Counted from the stretch's first letter, positions 54,668 through 63,445 are shown. The stretch is 64,000 bases of DNA from Qipengyuania pacifica (GCF_019857205.1 NZ_JAHWXO010000003.1:186001-250000), one strand, 5' to 3'. Notes: generated by a model from the sequence alone, not told the origin. Translations and numbers: made by a program.

Positions 54668-56521
54668 TTACCTGGATCCAGATGCGATGTACCGGCCGAC
54701 ATTCTTTTCCAGCACATCCATCGGCACGTTGCCGCCGAGGACGACCGCGTCATTGAATGCCTTGAAATCGTAAGCGGCGCCCATGGTTGTTTCCGCTCTG
54801 GCACGCTGATCGACGATGCGGCTGTGGCCGAGCTTGTAGCCGGTGGCCTGTCCGGGCCAGCTGCAGTATCGATCCACTTCGCTTTCGACTTCCGCCGGCT
54901 TGCTGCCATTGCGTTCGACAAAGAAGTTGACCGCCTGAGCGCGGCTCCAGCCCTTGGCGTGGAGGCCGGTGTCGACCACCATGCGACAGGCCCGGAACGC
55001 AAGACTCTGGAGATAGCCGAGGCGGCCAACGACAAATTCGTCATATGCCCCCAGTTCGTCTGCCAGTTGTTCGCCGTAAAGAGCCCAGCCTTCGCTGAAG
55101 GGATTGAAGGCCAGCACCGAGCGGATCAGCGGCAGGCGGTTGGAGTATTCGCCTTCCCACACATGGCCAGGGATGGCTTCGTGATAGGTCAGGTCGGCGA
55201 GATCGTATTTGCGATGGAGATCGGTAGTCCTCAGGTTTATCCAGAAACGGCCCGGGATCGTGCCATCCTTGCTGCCTGCCCCGCCATAGGCGCCGGGTGC
55301 CCCGACCTCTTCCGCCGGCGGGATGCGGCGTACTTCCATGTTGGGATCGACAAGCGTGTGGAAAGCGCGCGGCATCTGGCCGCGAATCCAGTCCAGCCGC
55401 TCTGCGATGAAGTCCATGATCTGTTTGCGGCCAGGATCACCTTCGGCAAATTTGTACCGCGGATCTTGCGACAATGCCTGCATCCGATCGCCAACCGAGC
55501 CGGAGGTATAGCCGATCTCGCGAAGGATCGGATCCATGCGGGCATGCAATTCTTCGAGTTCTTCGAGGCCCTGCTGGTGGACCTCTTCGGGTGTAAGCCG
55601 GGTCGTGGTGCTGGATCGTAACGCCCAATTGTAGAATGCATCGCCCTGCGGCCGGGCGGAAATGCCGGGCTCCGCCGTCGCCACGGCCCGTTCCGCGCGC
55701 AGTTCCCGAAGCTGGCGATCGAGTGCTTCTGCGATCGGCCCGGTTTCGAGAATCTTTGCCCGGTTCGCGTGACTTTCAGGCATGCCCATGGCGGTGAGTT
55801 TGGCGCGCAGATCGTCGGCAAACAGTTCGCCCTTGCCTGCACTGGCGATGGTCTGTTCCATCTGACCGATTGCCTTGTCGAGCAGGAAATCGGGCGGAAC
55901 CACGCCCATGCCTCGGGCAGCCTTGATCCGTTCCAGCTCGCCATCGAAGACGGCGGGCATCTGTTCCATACGTTCGATATAGGCGTCGGCATCATTGCCA
56001 TTTTCGACCTTGTGATCCGATTGCATGAAGCGCGGCAGGGCGAGGTACTGGCCGACATTCTGGATCACGACGTAGGGCGCCGTGCGCCAGTTGCCGACCG
56101 GCGTATCGCCATAGGGCAGGGCAAATCCATCGAGCGCCACTTCGTAAGCGCTTTCGACGACTTCCAGATTGGTCAGATTTTCGCTGTCGAGCCCGTCCCG
56201 CGGAACGGACCGGACCAGTTCGAGGTCTCTGCGAAGGGTTGCGGCATAGGCTTCCTGCCCAGCAATCGACTGATCTTCGAGCTTGCTGCGCAAGTCGTAA
56301 TGCCGGCCCGTATCGACACCCAGCGATGTCGCCCGCTCCGGCTCGTGTTCGAGAAGATTATACCCGACGATCTCGAGCAGCCGTTCCACGCCCATGGACT
56401 GGGCCTGGGTAACCGCTCCGGTGCGTCCGGTGGTGGCACATCCGGTCAAAGCCAGGGCAGAGGTTGCGCCGAGGCCTGAAAGAGCCTGTCGGCGGGTGAT
56501 GTCGAAGCGTGTCTGGTTCAT
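54668..56521 (-). CDS. DUF885 family protein, exported (paralogue 1)
   Basis: The 617-residue product begins MNQTRFDITRRQALSGLGATS, which combines a twin-arginine-like motif with a lipobox (LALTGC), so it is probably a Tat-exported lipoprotein. The remaining sequence is the DUF885 fold, mostly helical, with the putative zinc motif YHEAIPGHVWEGEYS near residue 450, followed by SEGWALYGEQLADELG and the C-terminal YCSWPGQATGYKLGHSRI. DUF885 proteins are thought to be metallopeptidase-like, with no agreed substrate. I place the start at ATG 56521; the upstream ATG at 56557 would bury the signal. A second copy lies at 61485. Confidence 0.88.
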   Translation of the reverse strand: MNQTRFDITRRQALSGLGATSALALTGCATTGRTGAVTQAQSMGVERLLEIVGYNLLEHEPERATSLGVDTGRHYDLRSKLEDQSIAGQEAYAATLRRDLELVRSVPRDGLDSENLTNLEVVESAYEVALDGFALPYGDTPVGNWRTAPYVVIQNVGQYLALPRFMQSDHKVENGNDADAYIERMEQMPAVFDGELERIKAARGMGVVPPDFLLDKAIGQMEQTIASAGKGELFADDLRAKLTAMGMPESHANRAKILETGPIAEALDRQLRELRAERAVATAEPGISARPQGDAFYNWALRSSTTTRLTPEEVHQQGLEELEELHARMDPILREIGYTSGSVGDRMQALSQDPRYKFAEGDPGRKQIMDFIAERLDWIRGQMPRAFHTLVDPNMEVRRIPPAEEVGAPGAYGGAGSKDGTIPGRFWINLRTTDLHRKYDLADLTYHEAIPGHVWEGEYSNRLPLIRSVLAFNPFSEGWALYGEQLADELGAYDEFVVGRLGYLQSLAFRACRMVVDTGLHAKGWSRAQAVNFFVERNGSKPAEVESEVDRYCSWPGQATGYKLGHSRIVDQRARAETTMGAAYDFKAFNDAVVLGGNVPMDVLEKNVGRYIASGSR

Positions 56522-56558
56522 GCACGCGGGTGTGCGGCCCGCGTGCAAGTCTGTCAAA

Positions 56559-56954
56559 TCAGTCGAGGAATTCGGCTGGAACCCTGCCGCCGCTTGCGGC
56601 CAATTCCTTCATGACGCGCCGGTGCAGCCACATATTGTCTTCCGCACTGCCCGAATAATCCTCGCGCCCCAACTCTACCGCGAGCGCTTTGCGGCTATCG
56701 TAATCGCTGTCGACGCCGATCAGCTTCATCAGGTCGACGATCGATGTGCGCCAGTTCAGCCGGTCGGCGCCGGGCATGTTGTCGAGATTGTTCTCGATAT
56801 CGATGACGGGTCTGGCCTGCTGTTCCACGACCGGAGCATCGGCCCAGGCGTTACCGGTGGGTTGCGGCGTTGCCTTGGTGGCCGGTGTGGTCGCAGGTGT
56901 TTCCTGCGGCTTCTTGCCGAAAATCGAATCCTTGATCTTTCCGAATATGCTCAG
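56559..56954 (-). CDS. DUF3597-like protein with an apparent CTG start
   Basis: The 131-residue protein looks like DUF3597: a short N-terminal SIFGKIKDSIFGKK segment, a Pro/Thr/Ala linker, then LNWRTSIVDLMKLIGVDSDYDSRKALAVELG. Homologues usually begin M-S-I-F-G; here the matching codon is CTG at 56954, preceded by AAGGAG at 56964-56959. An in-frame ATG at 57002 would add 16 unconserved residues that overlap nothing and have no ribosome-binding site. I therefore favour initiation at CTG. Function is unknown. The gene lies 37 bases upstream of the first DUF885 gene on the same strand. Confidence 0.75.
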   Translation of the reverse strand: MSIFGKIKDSIFGKKPQETPATTPATKATPQPTGNAWADAPVVEQQARPVIDIENNLDNMPGADRLNWRTSIVDLMKLIGVDSDYDSRKALAVELGREDYSGSAEDNMWLHRRVMKELAASGGRVPAEFLD

Positions 56955-57043
56955 GGGTCTCCTTGCATCTTCGAACGGGCAAGGGGTGGGCGCGTTCCGC
57001 ATTGATGTCTTGCGATGAAAGCCGGGGAAGCTATGGCAAGACC

Positions 57044-57253
57044 ATGCTCGACGCCGTGCTCTCCATCACCGTTCTCGCTGCAATCCTGCTGGTCGCGGGC
57101 GCCTATTTCATGTGGCGCCGAACCGGGAACGTAAAAAACGCGCTGCTGATGGTCGTGCTGGCCGCCATCGCGCTGATGAACGTGGCGATATGGACCGTTC
57201 CCGACGCAGGGGGCAATGCCCCGCTCGACAAGCTCGAGCAGGGCACCCGATAA
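57044..57253 (+). CDS. Small two-helix membrane protein
   Basis: The 69-residue product has two hydrophobic segments (AVLSITVLAAILLVAGAYFMW, residues 4-24, and ALLMVVLAAIALMNVAIW, residues 34-51) joined by a short basic loop. The C-terminus is polar. No function is recognised. An upstream in-frame ATG at 57005 is possible but would add charged residues before the first helix. The stop lies two bases from the converging TonB gene stop. Confidence 0.65.
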   Translation: MLDAVLSITVLAAILLVAGAYFMWRRTGNVKNALLMVVLAAIALMNVAIWTVPDAGGNAPLDKLEQGTR

Positions 57254-57255
57254 GC

Positions 57256-57915
57256 CTAGTTAGGCAATTCCCATTTCACCGCGCTGGAGAAGGTTCCGGC
57301 AACCGGCTCGCCGTTCGATCCGCGTGCAGGTTCGAACCGCGCTCTTTTCGTAACCAGTGCACAGGTCGCAGCGTCGAGCTCCGAATGGCCTGTCGACCCG
57401 GTTACAGTGCAACTGGTGACCTTGCCGGTAGCCGCAATTTCCAGCCTGAAACGGGCCGTGCCGGTCAATTCGCGCCGGGCCCAGCTTGGGCGGTAATCGT
57501 TATCGGTCAGCCAGCGCGCCGGATCGTTGCGCGGCTTTGCGCTTACAGGGTCGAAACTTGGCTGCGGCGTCGGGGTCGGTAATTCAAAGGTTGTTCCGGA
57601 CGGGACGGTTGGCAGGTTCGGAACAGGGATCGGGGTGGTATCGAACGGCGTATCGATGGGATTGATGTCGATCTGGGTCGGCGGCGCCTGAACAATGGTC
57701 GGTGTGGATTCGCTGGTGCTTGGTTCGACTGGATCGGCCGGTGGGGGCGGCGGCGGGATCGGTATGTTGGTCGCCCCGATCTTGTTCACGATTTCCGGCA
57801 TTGCGCCGCTGACGGTCAGGCCGGCGACTAGCGCGGCACCGATAGCTGCATGAACCCCGACCACCGCTGCCATACTGGCGGGGGAGGGTCGGCGGGACTG
57901 GTCAACGAAGGACAT
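57256..57915 (-). CDS. tonB: Energy transducer TonB
   Basis: TonB couples the proton-motive force, through ExbB/ExbD, to outer-membrane receptors for iron complexes, vitamin B12 or glycans. The 219-residue product has a short cytoplasmic start, one membrane anchor near residues 13-37 (AAVVGVHAAIGAALVAGL), a Pro-rich periplasmic spacer (IPIPPPPPPADPVEPS), and a C-terminal TonB domain from about 145 (RPSWARRELTGTARFRLEIAATGKVTSCTVTGSTGHSELD). The ATG at 57915 follows GAGGAG with eight bases spacing. exbB and exbD are not adjacent. A palindrome in its promoter suggests metal-dependent regulation. Confidence 0.9.
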   Translation of the reverse strand: MSFVDQSRRPSPASMAAVVGVHAAIGAALVAGLTVSGAMPEIVNKIGATNIPIPPPPPPADPVEPSTSESTPTIVQAPPTQIDINPIDTPFDTTPIPVPNLPTVPSGTTFELPTPTPQPSFDPVSAKPRNDPARWLTDNDYRPSWARRELTGTARFRLEIAATGKVTSCTVTGSTGHSELDAATCALVTKRARFEPARGSNGEPVAGTFSSAVKWELPN

Positions 57916-57969
57916 GAGTGTTGCTCCTCTTCCAAATCGAAGTCGCTTTTGCGAGTCTTCGGTTGGCGA

Positions 57970-57984
57970 TGTTACAACGTAACA
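57970..57984. promoter_or_regulatory. Palindrome in the tonB promoter, Fur/Zur-like operator candidate
   Basis: TGTTAC (57970-57975) and GTAACA (57979-57984) are perfect 6-bp arms around AAC, 54 bases upstream of the tonB ATG. The 6-3-6 AT-rich layout resembles Zur boxes of proteobacteria more than the longer Fur box. A TonB gene is a reasonable target of either. No binding evidence exists here. Confidence 0.45.
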
Positions 57985-58065
57985 AAAAAGAGGCAAGCGG
58001 TATCGTGCGGCATGTGGTTGCGGACCGGATGTGCAATTCGGGAGCGGGCTGTCGGCCCGATCAGA

Positions 58066-58722
58066 TCACTTGATCGGGCAGCTCGGATCGAGGCGGAAGT
58101 CGAGGTAATTGTCGACCGACTTCATCAGTTCTTCCTGCTCGTTTTCGAAGAAGTGATTGGCGCGCGGGATTTCTTCGTGATGCACGGTGATATGCTTCTG
58201 CGTACGTAGCTTTTCGACCAGCTTGGTAACCGCCTGCGGCTGCACCACAGTATCCTGTGCACCGTGGATGAAAATACCGCTGGCAGGGCACGGAGCGAGG
58301 AAGGAGAAGTCGTACATGCTCGCCGGTGCGCCGATGCTGATCCAGCCACGAATTTCGGGGCGACGCATCAGGAGCTGCATGCCGATCAAGGCACCGAAGC
58401 TGACACCTGCGACCCAGGTCACCTGCGCTTCCGGATGGATCTGCTGCACCCAGTCGAGCGCGCTTGCAGCGTCCGACAATTCGCCGACGCCATTGTCGAA
58501 GCTGCCCTGGCTGCGACCGACGCCGCGGAAATTGAAGCGAAGCGTCGCGAAACCGCGGTTGACGAAGGTCTTGTAAAGACGCTGCGTCATCTGCTCGTTC
58601 ATGGTGCCGCCGCCCTGCGGATGCGGGTGCAGGATCATGGCCACGGGCGCCCGGGGACGCGGGGCGGGAGAGAAACGGCCTTCGAGGCGGCCTTCGGGGC
58701 CGGGAAAGATCACGGTCGGCAT
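58066..58722 (-). CDS. Alpha/beta hydrolase family protein
   Basis: The 218-residue cytoplasmic protein has the alpha/beta hydrolase fold of the COG2945-like group. Visible are the oxyanion region MILHPHPQGGGTM near residues 30-42, NFRGVGRSQG near 63-72, the nucleophile elbow AGVSFGALIGM near 104-114, the acidic position in HGAQDTVVQP near 163-172 and the catalytic His in RANHFFENEQEEL near 194. The substrate is unknown. It is divergent from the first cysteine desulfurase (77-base gap). Confidence 0.85.
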   Translation of the reverse strand: MPTVIFPGPEGRLEGRFSPAPRPRAPVAMILHPHPQGGGTMNEQMTQRLYKTFVNRGFATLRFNFRGVGRSQGSFDNGVGELSDAASALDWVQQIHPEAQVTWVAGVSFGALIGMQLLMRRPEIRGWISIGAPASMYDFSFLAPCPASGIFIHGAQDTVVQPQAVTKLVEKLRTQKHITVHHEEIPRANHFFENEQEELMKSVDNYLDFRLDPSCPIK

Positions 58723-58799
58723 GGGAGGGGTACCCTAAGCAAAAGTCGAAGCGCTTGCACCGGACAGGGCTTTGCGCGAAGTGGCGCGCTATATAGGGT

Positions 58800-59894
58800 T
58801 TGTCGTCCAAATCGCAATCATTTCGAGCACGTATCATCCCGAAACGCATCTATCTCGACCATGCCGCCACGACACCGCTGCGCCCCGAAGCGCGTGCGGC
58901 GATGGATGAGGGCTTCGCGCTGTGGGCCAATCCATCCAGTCCCCATGCCGAGGGACGCAAGGCGCGCAGCCTCCTCGAGGACGCTCGTGAGCGGGTGAAG
59001 GCTCGGCTGGAGTGGAGTGGCGAAGTAATCTTCACCAGCGGCGCGAGCGAGGCTGCGATCATGGCGCTTCGCCATGCAAAGGCAGGTGCGCGCCTGGTAT
59101 CGACAGTGGAGCATGATTGCCTGCTGCAAGCCGCGCCGGAGGCAGAAAGGCTGCCGGTTCGTAGCGATGGTGCGCTCGATCTCGACGTGCTGATCGAAGC
59201 GGTGGAGCGCGGACGCCCACTGGTCGCTGTGCAGCACGTCAATTCGGAGACGGGCAACCGCCAGGACCTGTCCGCCGTTGCCGATATCGTCCGAAACGCC
59301 GGCGGACTGCTGTTGGCCGACTGCGCGCAAAGCGCCGGCAAGATGATGCTGCCGCCCTGCGATATGGCGATCGTGTCGGCGCACAAATTCGGCGGCCCGA
59401 TCGGAGTCGGCGCGCTGCTGGTAACCGATTACGCCCTTCTCGAACCATTGGGTGGGCAGGAGCGTGGCTATCGGCGCGGGACTGAAAACCTGCCTGGCGT
59501 GCTCGGCATGGCAGCAGCCCTCGAAGCCTGTGGTGATCCGTACCTCACCCCGGACGTTCTCGAACCGCTCGATGCGCTGGCACATGATTGTCGCGGGATC
59601 GGCGGCACATGGCTGTCCGATAGTCTCGCGGAACCAACGCCGTTTATCCGGGCCATCGCGATGCCCAGAATGAGCGCGACAGCACAGGTCATGCGCTTCG
59701 ACATGGCGCGTATCGCAGTATCGCAGGGATCGGCCTGTTCCAGCGGGACGATGAAGACCAGCCGCGTGCTCGAGGCCATGCAGGTCCAGCCCGAGATTGC
59801 GGCAAACACCATCCGGGTCTCGATCGGCTGGAATACCTCCCGCGAGGAAGTTGAACGCTTCTGCGAAGTCTGGCTCGATCTGGCAGGCGCCTAG
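58800..59894 (+). CDS. Cysteine desulfurase family protein (copy 1)
   Basis: The 364-residue protein is a PLP-dependent class V aminotransferase of the NifS/IscS type, which removes sulfur from cysteine as a persulfide. Motifs: IYLDHAATTPLRPEAR near residues 17-32, FTSGASEAAIMAL near 77, VQHVNSETG near 143, the PLP lysine in IVSAHKFGGPIGVG near 190-203 and the active-site cysteine SQGSACSSGTMKTSRVL near 307-323. The start is a TTG at 58800, because no ATG or GTG precedes the conserved N-terminus; the ribosome-binding site is poor. A second desulfurase and a ferredoxin follow. Confidence 0.88.
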   Translation: MSSKSQSFRARIIPKRIYLDHAATTPLRPEARAAMDEGFALWANPSSPHAEGRKARSLLEDARERVKARLEWSGEVIFTSGASEAAIMALRHAKAGARLVSTVEHDCLLQAAPEAERLPVRSDGALDLDVLIEAVERGRPLVAVQHVNSETGNRQDLSAVADIVRNAGGLLLADCAQSAGKMMLPPCDMAIVSAHKFGGPIGVGALLVTDYALLEPLGGQERGYRRGTENLPGVLGMAAALEACGDPYLTPDVLEPLDALAHDCRGIGGTWLSDSLAEPTPFIRAIAMPRMSATAQVMRFDMARIAVSQGSACSSGTMKTSRVLEAMQVQPEIAANTIRVSIGWNTSREEVERFCEVWLDLAGA

Positions 59895-59980
59895 TTCTCC
59901 TTTTGCGGCCAAAGGTGGGTGTGGGGTGGAACTTCGCCATGCACCCTTCGCTTCGCTGGTAATGACTGTATGAGAGTGAA

Positions 59981-61057
59981 GTGATCTATCTCGACTATCA
60001 GGCGACTACCCCGCTCGCGCCCGAGGCGCGGGACGCGATGCTGCGGTGGCTCGACGGGCCCGGCGGTACCGGCTTCGGTAATCCGCACAGCGCGCACCGC
60101 ATGGGACGCCAGGCGAAAGCGGCGGTGGAACTGGCTCGAGATCAGGTGGCTGCGCTGTTTCCGGCCGGCGGGAAGATCGTGTTCACGAGTGGCGCGACCG
60201 AAGCGCTCAATCTAGCGATCCGCGGGTCGGGGCGGGGTGGCACCGTGTCGTATTCGGCGATCGAGCATTCTGCTGTGGGCGATACTGCACAGGCAGCGGG
60301 GTCGAGCCACGTCTTGAACGTGGCAAAGGATGGCCAGTGCAACACGCGGCAGGACGTGCCAGACAATACGCGGCTGATCTGCGTAATGCAGGTCAATAAC
60401 GAGATCGGGACCATCCAGCCGACCATCGAATGGTATCGCAAGGCCAAGGAAAACAATGCGTTGTTCCTGTGCGATGCAGTTCAGGCCTATGGGCGGAGGG
60501 AGCTGACCGGCGCAGACATGATCGCCATTTCGGCCCACAAGTTCCACGGACCCAAAGGCGTTGGCGCACTGTGGGTACGCGACGGGCTGGACCTCGAAGA
60601 GGTGCAGACCGGCGGCGGGCAGGAGTTCGGTCTGCGATCGGGAACGCTATCGCCGGCATTGATCGCCGGCATGGGGGCGGCGGCACAACGTGCGAATGAG
60701 ACGTTTGATCAGGACGCCGAACACGTCCGAACACTGTGGAACAGTGCCCGCGAACTGTTTGATGACTGGACGCTCAACGGCAGCGCCGATGCGCGCTGGC
60801 ACGGCAACCTCAACATCCGCCGAGAAGGACTGGATGTGGGGAGGTTGATGAGCGATGTGCGCGATGTGATGTTTTCCGCTGGCAGCGCCTGTGCCAGCGG
60901 ATCGGGTCGCCCAAGTCATGTGCTGAAGGCCATCGGCCTATCGGACAAGCAGGCGAAATCCTCGATCCGGCTAGGCTTTGGGCGCTATACCACGCTCGAC
61001 GAGATCGAGGAGGCCGCTGCCAAGATCAATGCTGCTGCGGAGGCGCAAGGGTTGTGA
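59981..61057 (+). CDS. Cysteine desulfurase family protein (copy 2)
   Basis: The 358-residue protein is a paralogue of the upstream gene with the same fold: IYLDYQATTPLAPEAR at residues 2-17, FTSGATEALNLAI near 68, QVNNEIGTIQP near 138, PLP lysine in ISAHKFHGPKGVG near 185-197, and the catalytic cysteine FSAGSACASGSGRPSHVLKA near 302-321. The start is GTG at 59981, directly before IYLDYQ. It supplies sulfur for iron-sulfur or tRNA thiolation pathways. The stop overlaps the GTG start of the ferredoxin by four bases. Confidence 0.93.
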   Translation: MIYLDYQATTPLAPEARDAMLRWLDGPGGTGFGNPHSAHRMGRQAKAAVELARDQVAALFPAGGKIVFTSGATEALNLAIRGSGRGGTVSYSAIEHSAVGDTAQAAGSSHVLNVAKDGQCNTRQDVPDNTRLICVMQVNNEIGTIQPTIEWYRKAKENNALFLCDAVQAYGRRELTGADMIAISAHKFHGPKGVGALWVRDGLDLEEVQTGGGQEFGLRSGTLSPALIAGMGAAAQRANETFDQDAEHVRTLWNSARELFDDWTLNGSADARWHGNLNIRREGLDVGRLMSDVRDVMFSAGSACASGSGRPSHVLKAIGLSDKQAKSSIRLGFGRYTTLDEIEEAAAKINAAAEAQGL

Positions 61058-61380
61058 AAATCGAATTCGTCACGTCGAACGGGGACACCGTCAGCGCACA
61101 AGCCCAAGCGGGCGACAACCTCCTGCGTGTGGCGCAGGCGGCGGGCCTGCCGCTGGAAGGGACCTGCGAAGGGCAGATGGCCTGTTCCACATGTCATGTC
61201 ATCGTTGCGGGCGAATGGTTCGACCGCCTCGAAGAAGCGAGCGAAGAGGAAGAGGACATGCTGGACCTTGCAGCAGGTGTTGCGCGCACCAGCCGCCTGT
61301 CGTGCCAGATCGACCTGACCGAAGAGATGGACGGCCTGACTGTTACCATTCCGGCTGAAAGTTGTGACATGCGGCGTTGA
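61054..61380 (+). CDS. fdx: Adrenodoxin-type [2Fe-2S] ferredoxin
   Basis: The 108-residue ferredoxin carries one [2Fe-2S] cluster through the pattern GTCEGQMACSTCHVIV (three Cys near residues 39, 45 and 48) and a fourth Cys in RLSCQIDL near 87. The acidic helix FDRLEEASEEEEDML is typical of the adrenodoxin/Isc ferredoxin class that gives electrons to iron-sulfur assembly or to P450-type enzymes. The GTG start at 61054 overlaps the desulfurase stop, so the two are translationally coupled; a role in iron-sulfur assembly is most likely. Confidence 0.93.
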   Translation: MKIEFVTSNGDTVSAQAQAGDNLLRVAQAAGLPLEGTCEGQMACSTCHVIVAGEWFDRLEEASEEEEDMLDLAAGVARTSRLSCQIDLTEEMDGLTVTIPAESCDMRR

Positions 61381-61484
61381 CCGCCGGTCCCTTTTCGATT
61401 GCCCTTGGTCGATTGGCCTTTGCCCCGGTCCCGCTGCCATGTAGCGATGTCGCCACCAAGCACCGGGACTTTTGAGGGATTGTC

Positions 61485-63341
61485 ATGCGTTTCCAGAATA
61501 CTCTGCTGCTCGCCGCAGCACCTGTCGCACTGTTCGCGGTCACTGCGCCTGCCTTTGCGCAAACCGCCCCAGCCGAGACCAGCGAAGCGTCCAGCGAAAA
61601 TCACAATGCCGAATTGCGCGCCTGGTTCGATACGAAATACGAAGAGCAGGTGATGGACAGCCCCCTGTGGCTTACCTCGCTGGGTCGCAAGGAACGCTAC
61701 GGCGAAATCGATGATTTTTCGCTCGCCGCGCAGGACAAGGATCTGGCGTGGAAGAAGGCTACCGTCGAGGAGATGGAGCGTACCTTCGATTACGATAGCC
61801 TGAGCAGTGCCGACAAGCTGTCCTACGACCTCTGGAAATACGAGTACGAACAGGCGGCAGAATCGGCCAAATGGCGCGACGATGGCTATGTTTTCACCCA
61901 GATGCACGGGGCGCATACCTATCTCCCGACGCTACTGATTTCGCAGCACCGCGTGGATACGGCGCAGGACATGCGCGATTATATTTCGCGTGTGTCGGAA
62001 ATCGGGCGTGCTCTGGGCCAGCTGGTCGATATCGCGGAACCCCGTGCAGCCGCTGGCGTACGTCCGCCCTATTTCGCGTATGACTTCGTGATCGACGAAT
62101 CGAAGAAGCTGATTTCCGGTGCGCCATTCGATGATACTGCCGACAACGCATTGTGGGAGGACGGCAAGAAGAAGATCGCCGCTCTGGTCGAAGCTGGCAC
62201 GATCACCGCTGCCGATGGCGAAACGATGCAGGGCGAGCTCGAAGCTGCGCTGAAGGGCGGGTACAAGGCAGGCTACGACAGACTGATTACGTTCATGACC
62301 GCCGACCGCCCCAATGCCCCCGAAATCGGTGTCGGCGTTGGGGTGCTGCCCAATGGGGACGGGTATTACGCCCATCGTCTGTCGAACAGCACGACCACCG
62401 ATCTGACCGCGGAGCAGGTGCACCAGATCGGTCTTGACGATGTGAAGCGCATTCATGCCGAAATGGAAGCGATCAAGGACCAGGTGGGCTTCGATGGCGA
62501 TCTCCAGTCGTTCTTCGCCTACATCAAGGAAGACAAGGACAATTACTTCCCGCAGGGCGACGAAGGCGCACAGATGTACATCGACGCTGCGACGGCGGCG
62601 CTGGACAACATCGAATCCAAGCTGCCCCAGTATTTCGGTCTGCTGCCCAAGGCCGGGCTGGAAGTGCGGAGGGTGGAGCCGTTCCGCGAGCAGGACGGCG
62701 GGGCGCAGCATTACAATTCGGGCACGCCCGACGGATCGCGGCCGGGGATCTATTACGCCCACCTGTCCGACATGAGCGCGATGCCGAAGAACATGCTGGA
62801 GGTGATCGCCTATCACGAAGGCCTGCCAGGCCATCACATGCAAATCTCTATCGCCCAGGAACTGACCGGCGTACCGAAATTCCAGACCCAGCAATTCTAC
62901 GGTGCCTACACGGAAGGGTGGGGCCTGTATTCGGAGCGTTTTGCCAAGGAAATTCCGGGCACGTATCAGGACCCGTATTCGGACTTCGGGAGGCTGAGTT
63001 CGGAATTGTGGCGCGCGATCAGGCTGGTCGTGGACACAGGGCTGCATTCCAAGGGCTGGACCGAAGATCAGGCCATTGCCTATTTCACCGAGAATTCGCC
63101 CCAGAATGCGGAAACGATCCGCAACGAGGTGCGGCGCTATCTGGTCATGCCGGGGCAGGCGACAAGCTATAAGATCGGGATGAACAAGATCCTCGATCTG
63201 CGTGCTAAGGCGGAAACCGAACTCGGCGACAAATTCGACATTCGCGGGTTCCACGATGTGGTGCTGGGCGACGGCGCTCTGCCGCTTTCGTTGCTGGAAC
63301 GCCGCGTCGATGCTTGGATCGCCGAGCAACAAACGAGCTGA
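61485..63341 (+). CDS. DUF885 family protein, exported (paralogue 2)
   Basis: The 618-residue protein has a Sec-type signal peptide (LLLAAAPVALFAVTAPAFAQ, cleavage near residue 26) and the DUF885 fold. The putative metal motif YHEGLPGHHMQISIAQEL lies near residue 444, followed by TEGWGLYSERFAKEIPG and the C-terminal RRYLVMPGQATSYKIGMNKILDLR. It matches the gene at 54668-56521 in length and motif order but has a different targeting signal. Substrate unknown; peptidase activity is inferred. GAGGGA precedes the ATG at 61485. A strong terminator follows. Confidence 0.9.
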   Translation: MRFQNTLLLAAAPVALFAVTAPAFAQTAPAETSEASSENHNAELRAWFDTKYEEQVMDSPLWLTSLGRKERYGEIDDFSLAAQDKDLAWKKATVEEMERTFDYDSLSSADKLSYDLWKYEYEQAAESAKWRDDGYVFTQMHGAHTYLPTLLISQHRVDTAQDMRDYISRVSEIGRALGQLVDIAEPRAAAGVRPPYFAYDFVIDESKKLISGAPFDDTADNALWEDGKKKIAALVEAGTITAADGETMQGELEAALKGGYKAGYDRLITFMTADRPNAPEIGVGVGVLPNGDGYYAHRLSNSTTTDLTAEQVHQIGLDDVKRIHAEMEAIKDQVGFDGDLQSFFAYIKEDKDNYFPQGDEGAQMYIDAATAALDNIESKLPQYFGLLPKAGLEVRRVEPFREQDGGAQHYNSGTPDGSRPGIYYAHLSDMSAMPKNMLEVIAYHEGLPGHHMQISIAQELTGVPKFQTQQFYGAYTEGWGLYSERFAKEIPGTYQDPYSDFGRLSSELWRAIRLVVDTGLHSKGWTEDQAIAYFTENSPQNAETIRNEVRRYLVMPGQATSYKIGMNKILDLRAKAETELGDKFDIRGFHDVVLGDGALPLSLLERRVDAWIAEQQTS

Positions 63342-63393
63342 CGAACATACGCTGTCTGGGACTTTCGGCAGAAGAACGTAGTCCCAAACGAAA

Positions 63394-63430
63394 AGCCCCG
63401 CCGCAGTGATGCGGCGGGGCTCTCGTTGTT
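63394..63430. terminator. Bidirectional terminator between convergent genes
   Basis: A perfect 11-bp stem (AGCCCCGCCGC with GCGGCGGGGCT, loop AGTGAT) sits between the DUF885 gene (+) and the DJ-1/PfpI gene (-). On the minus strand it is followed by TTTTCGTTT, a good T tract; on the plus strand by TCTCGTTGTT, a weaker one. Confidence 0.85.
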
Positions 63431-63445
63431 ACAGGGTATTTAGGT

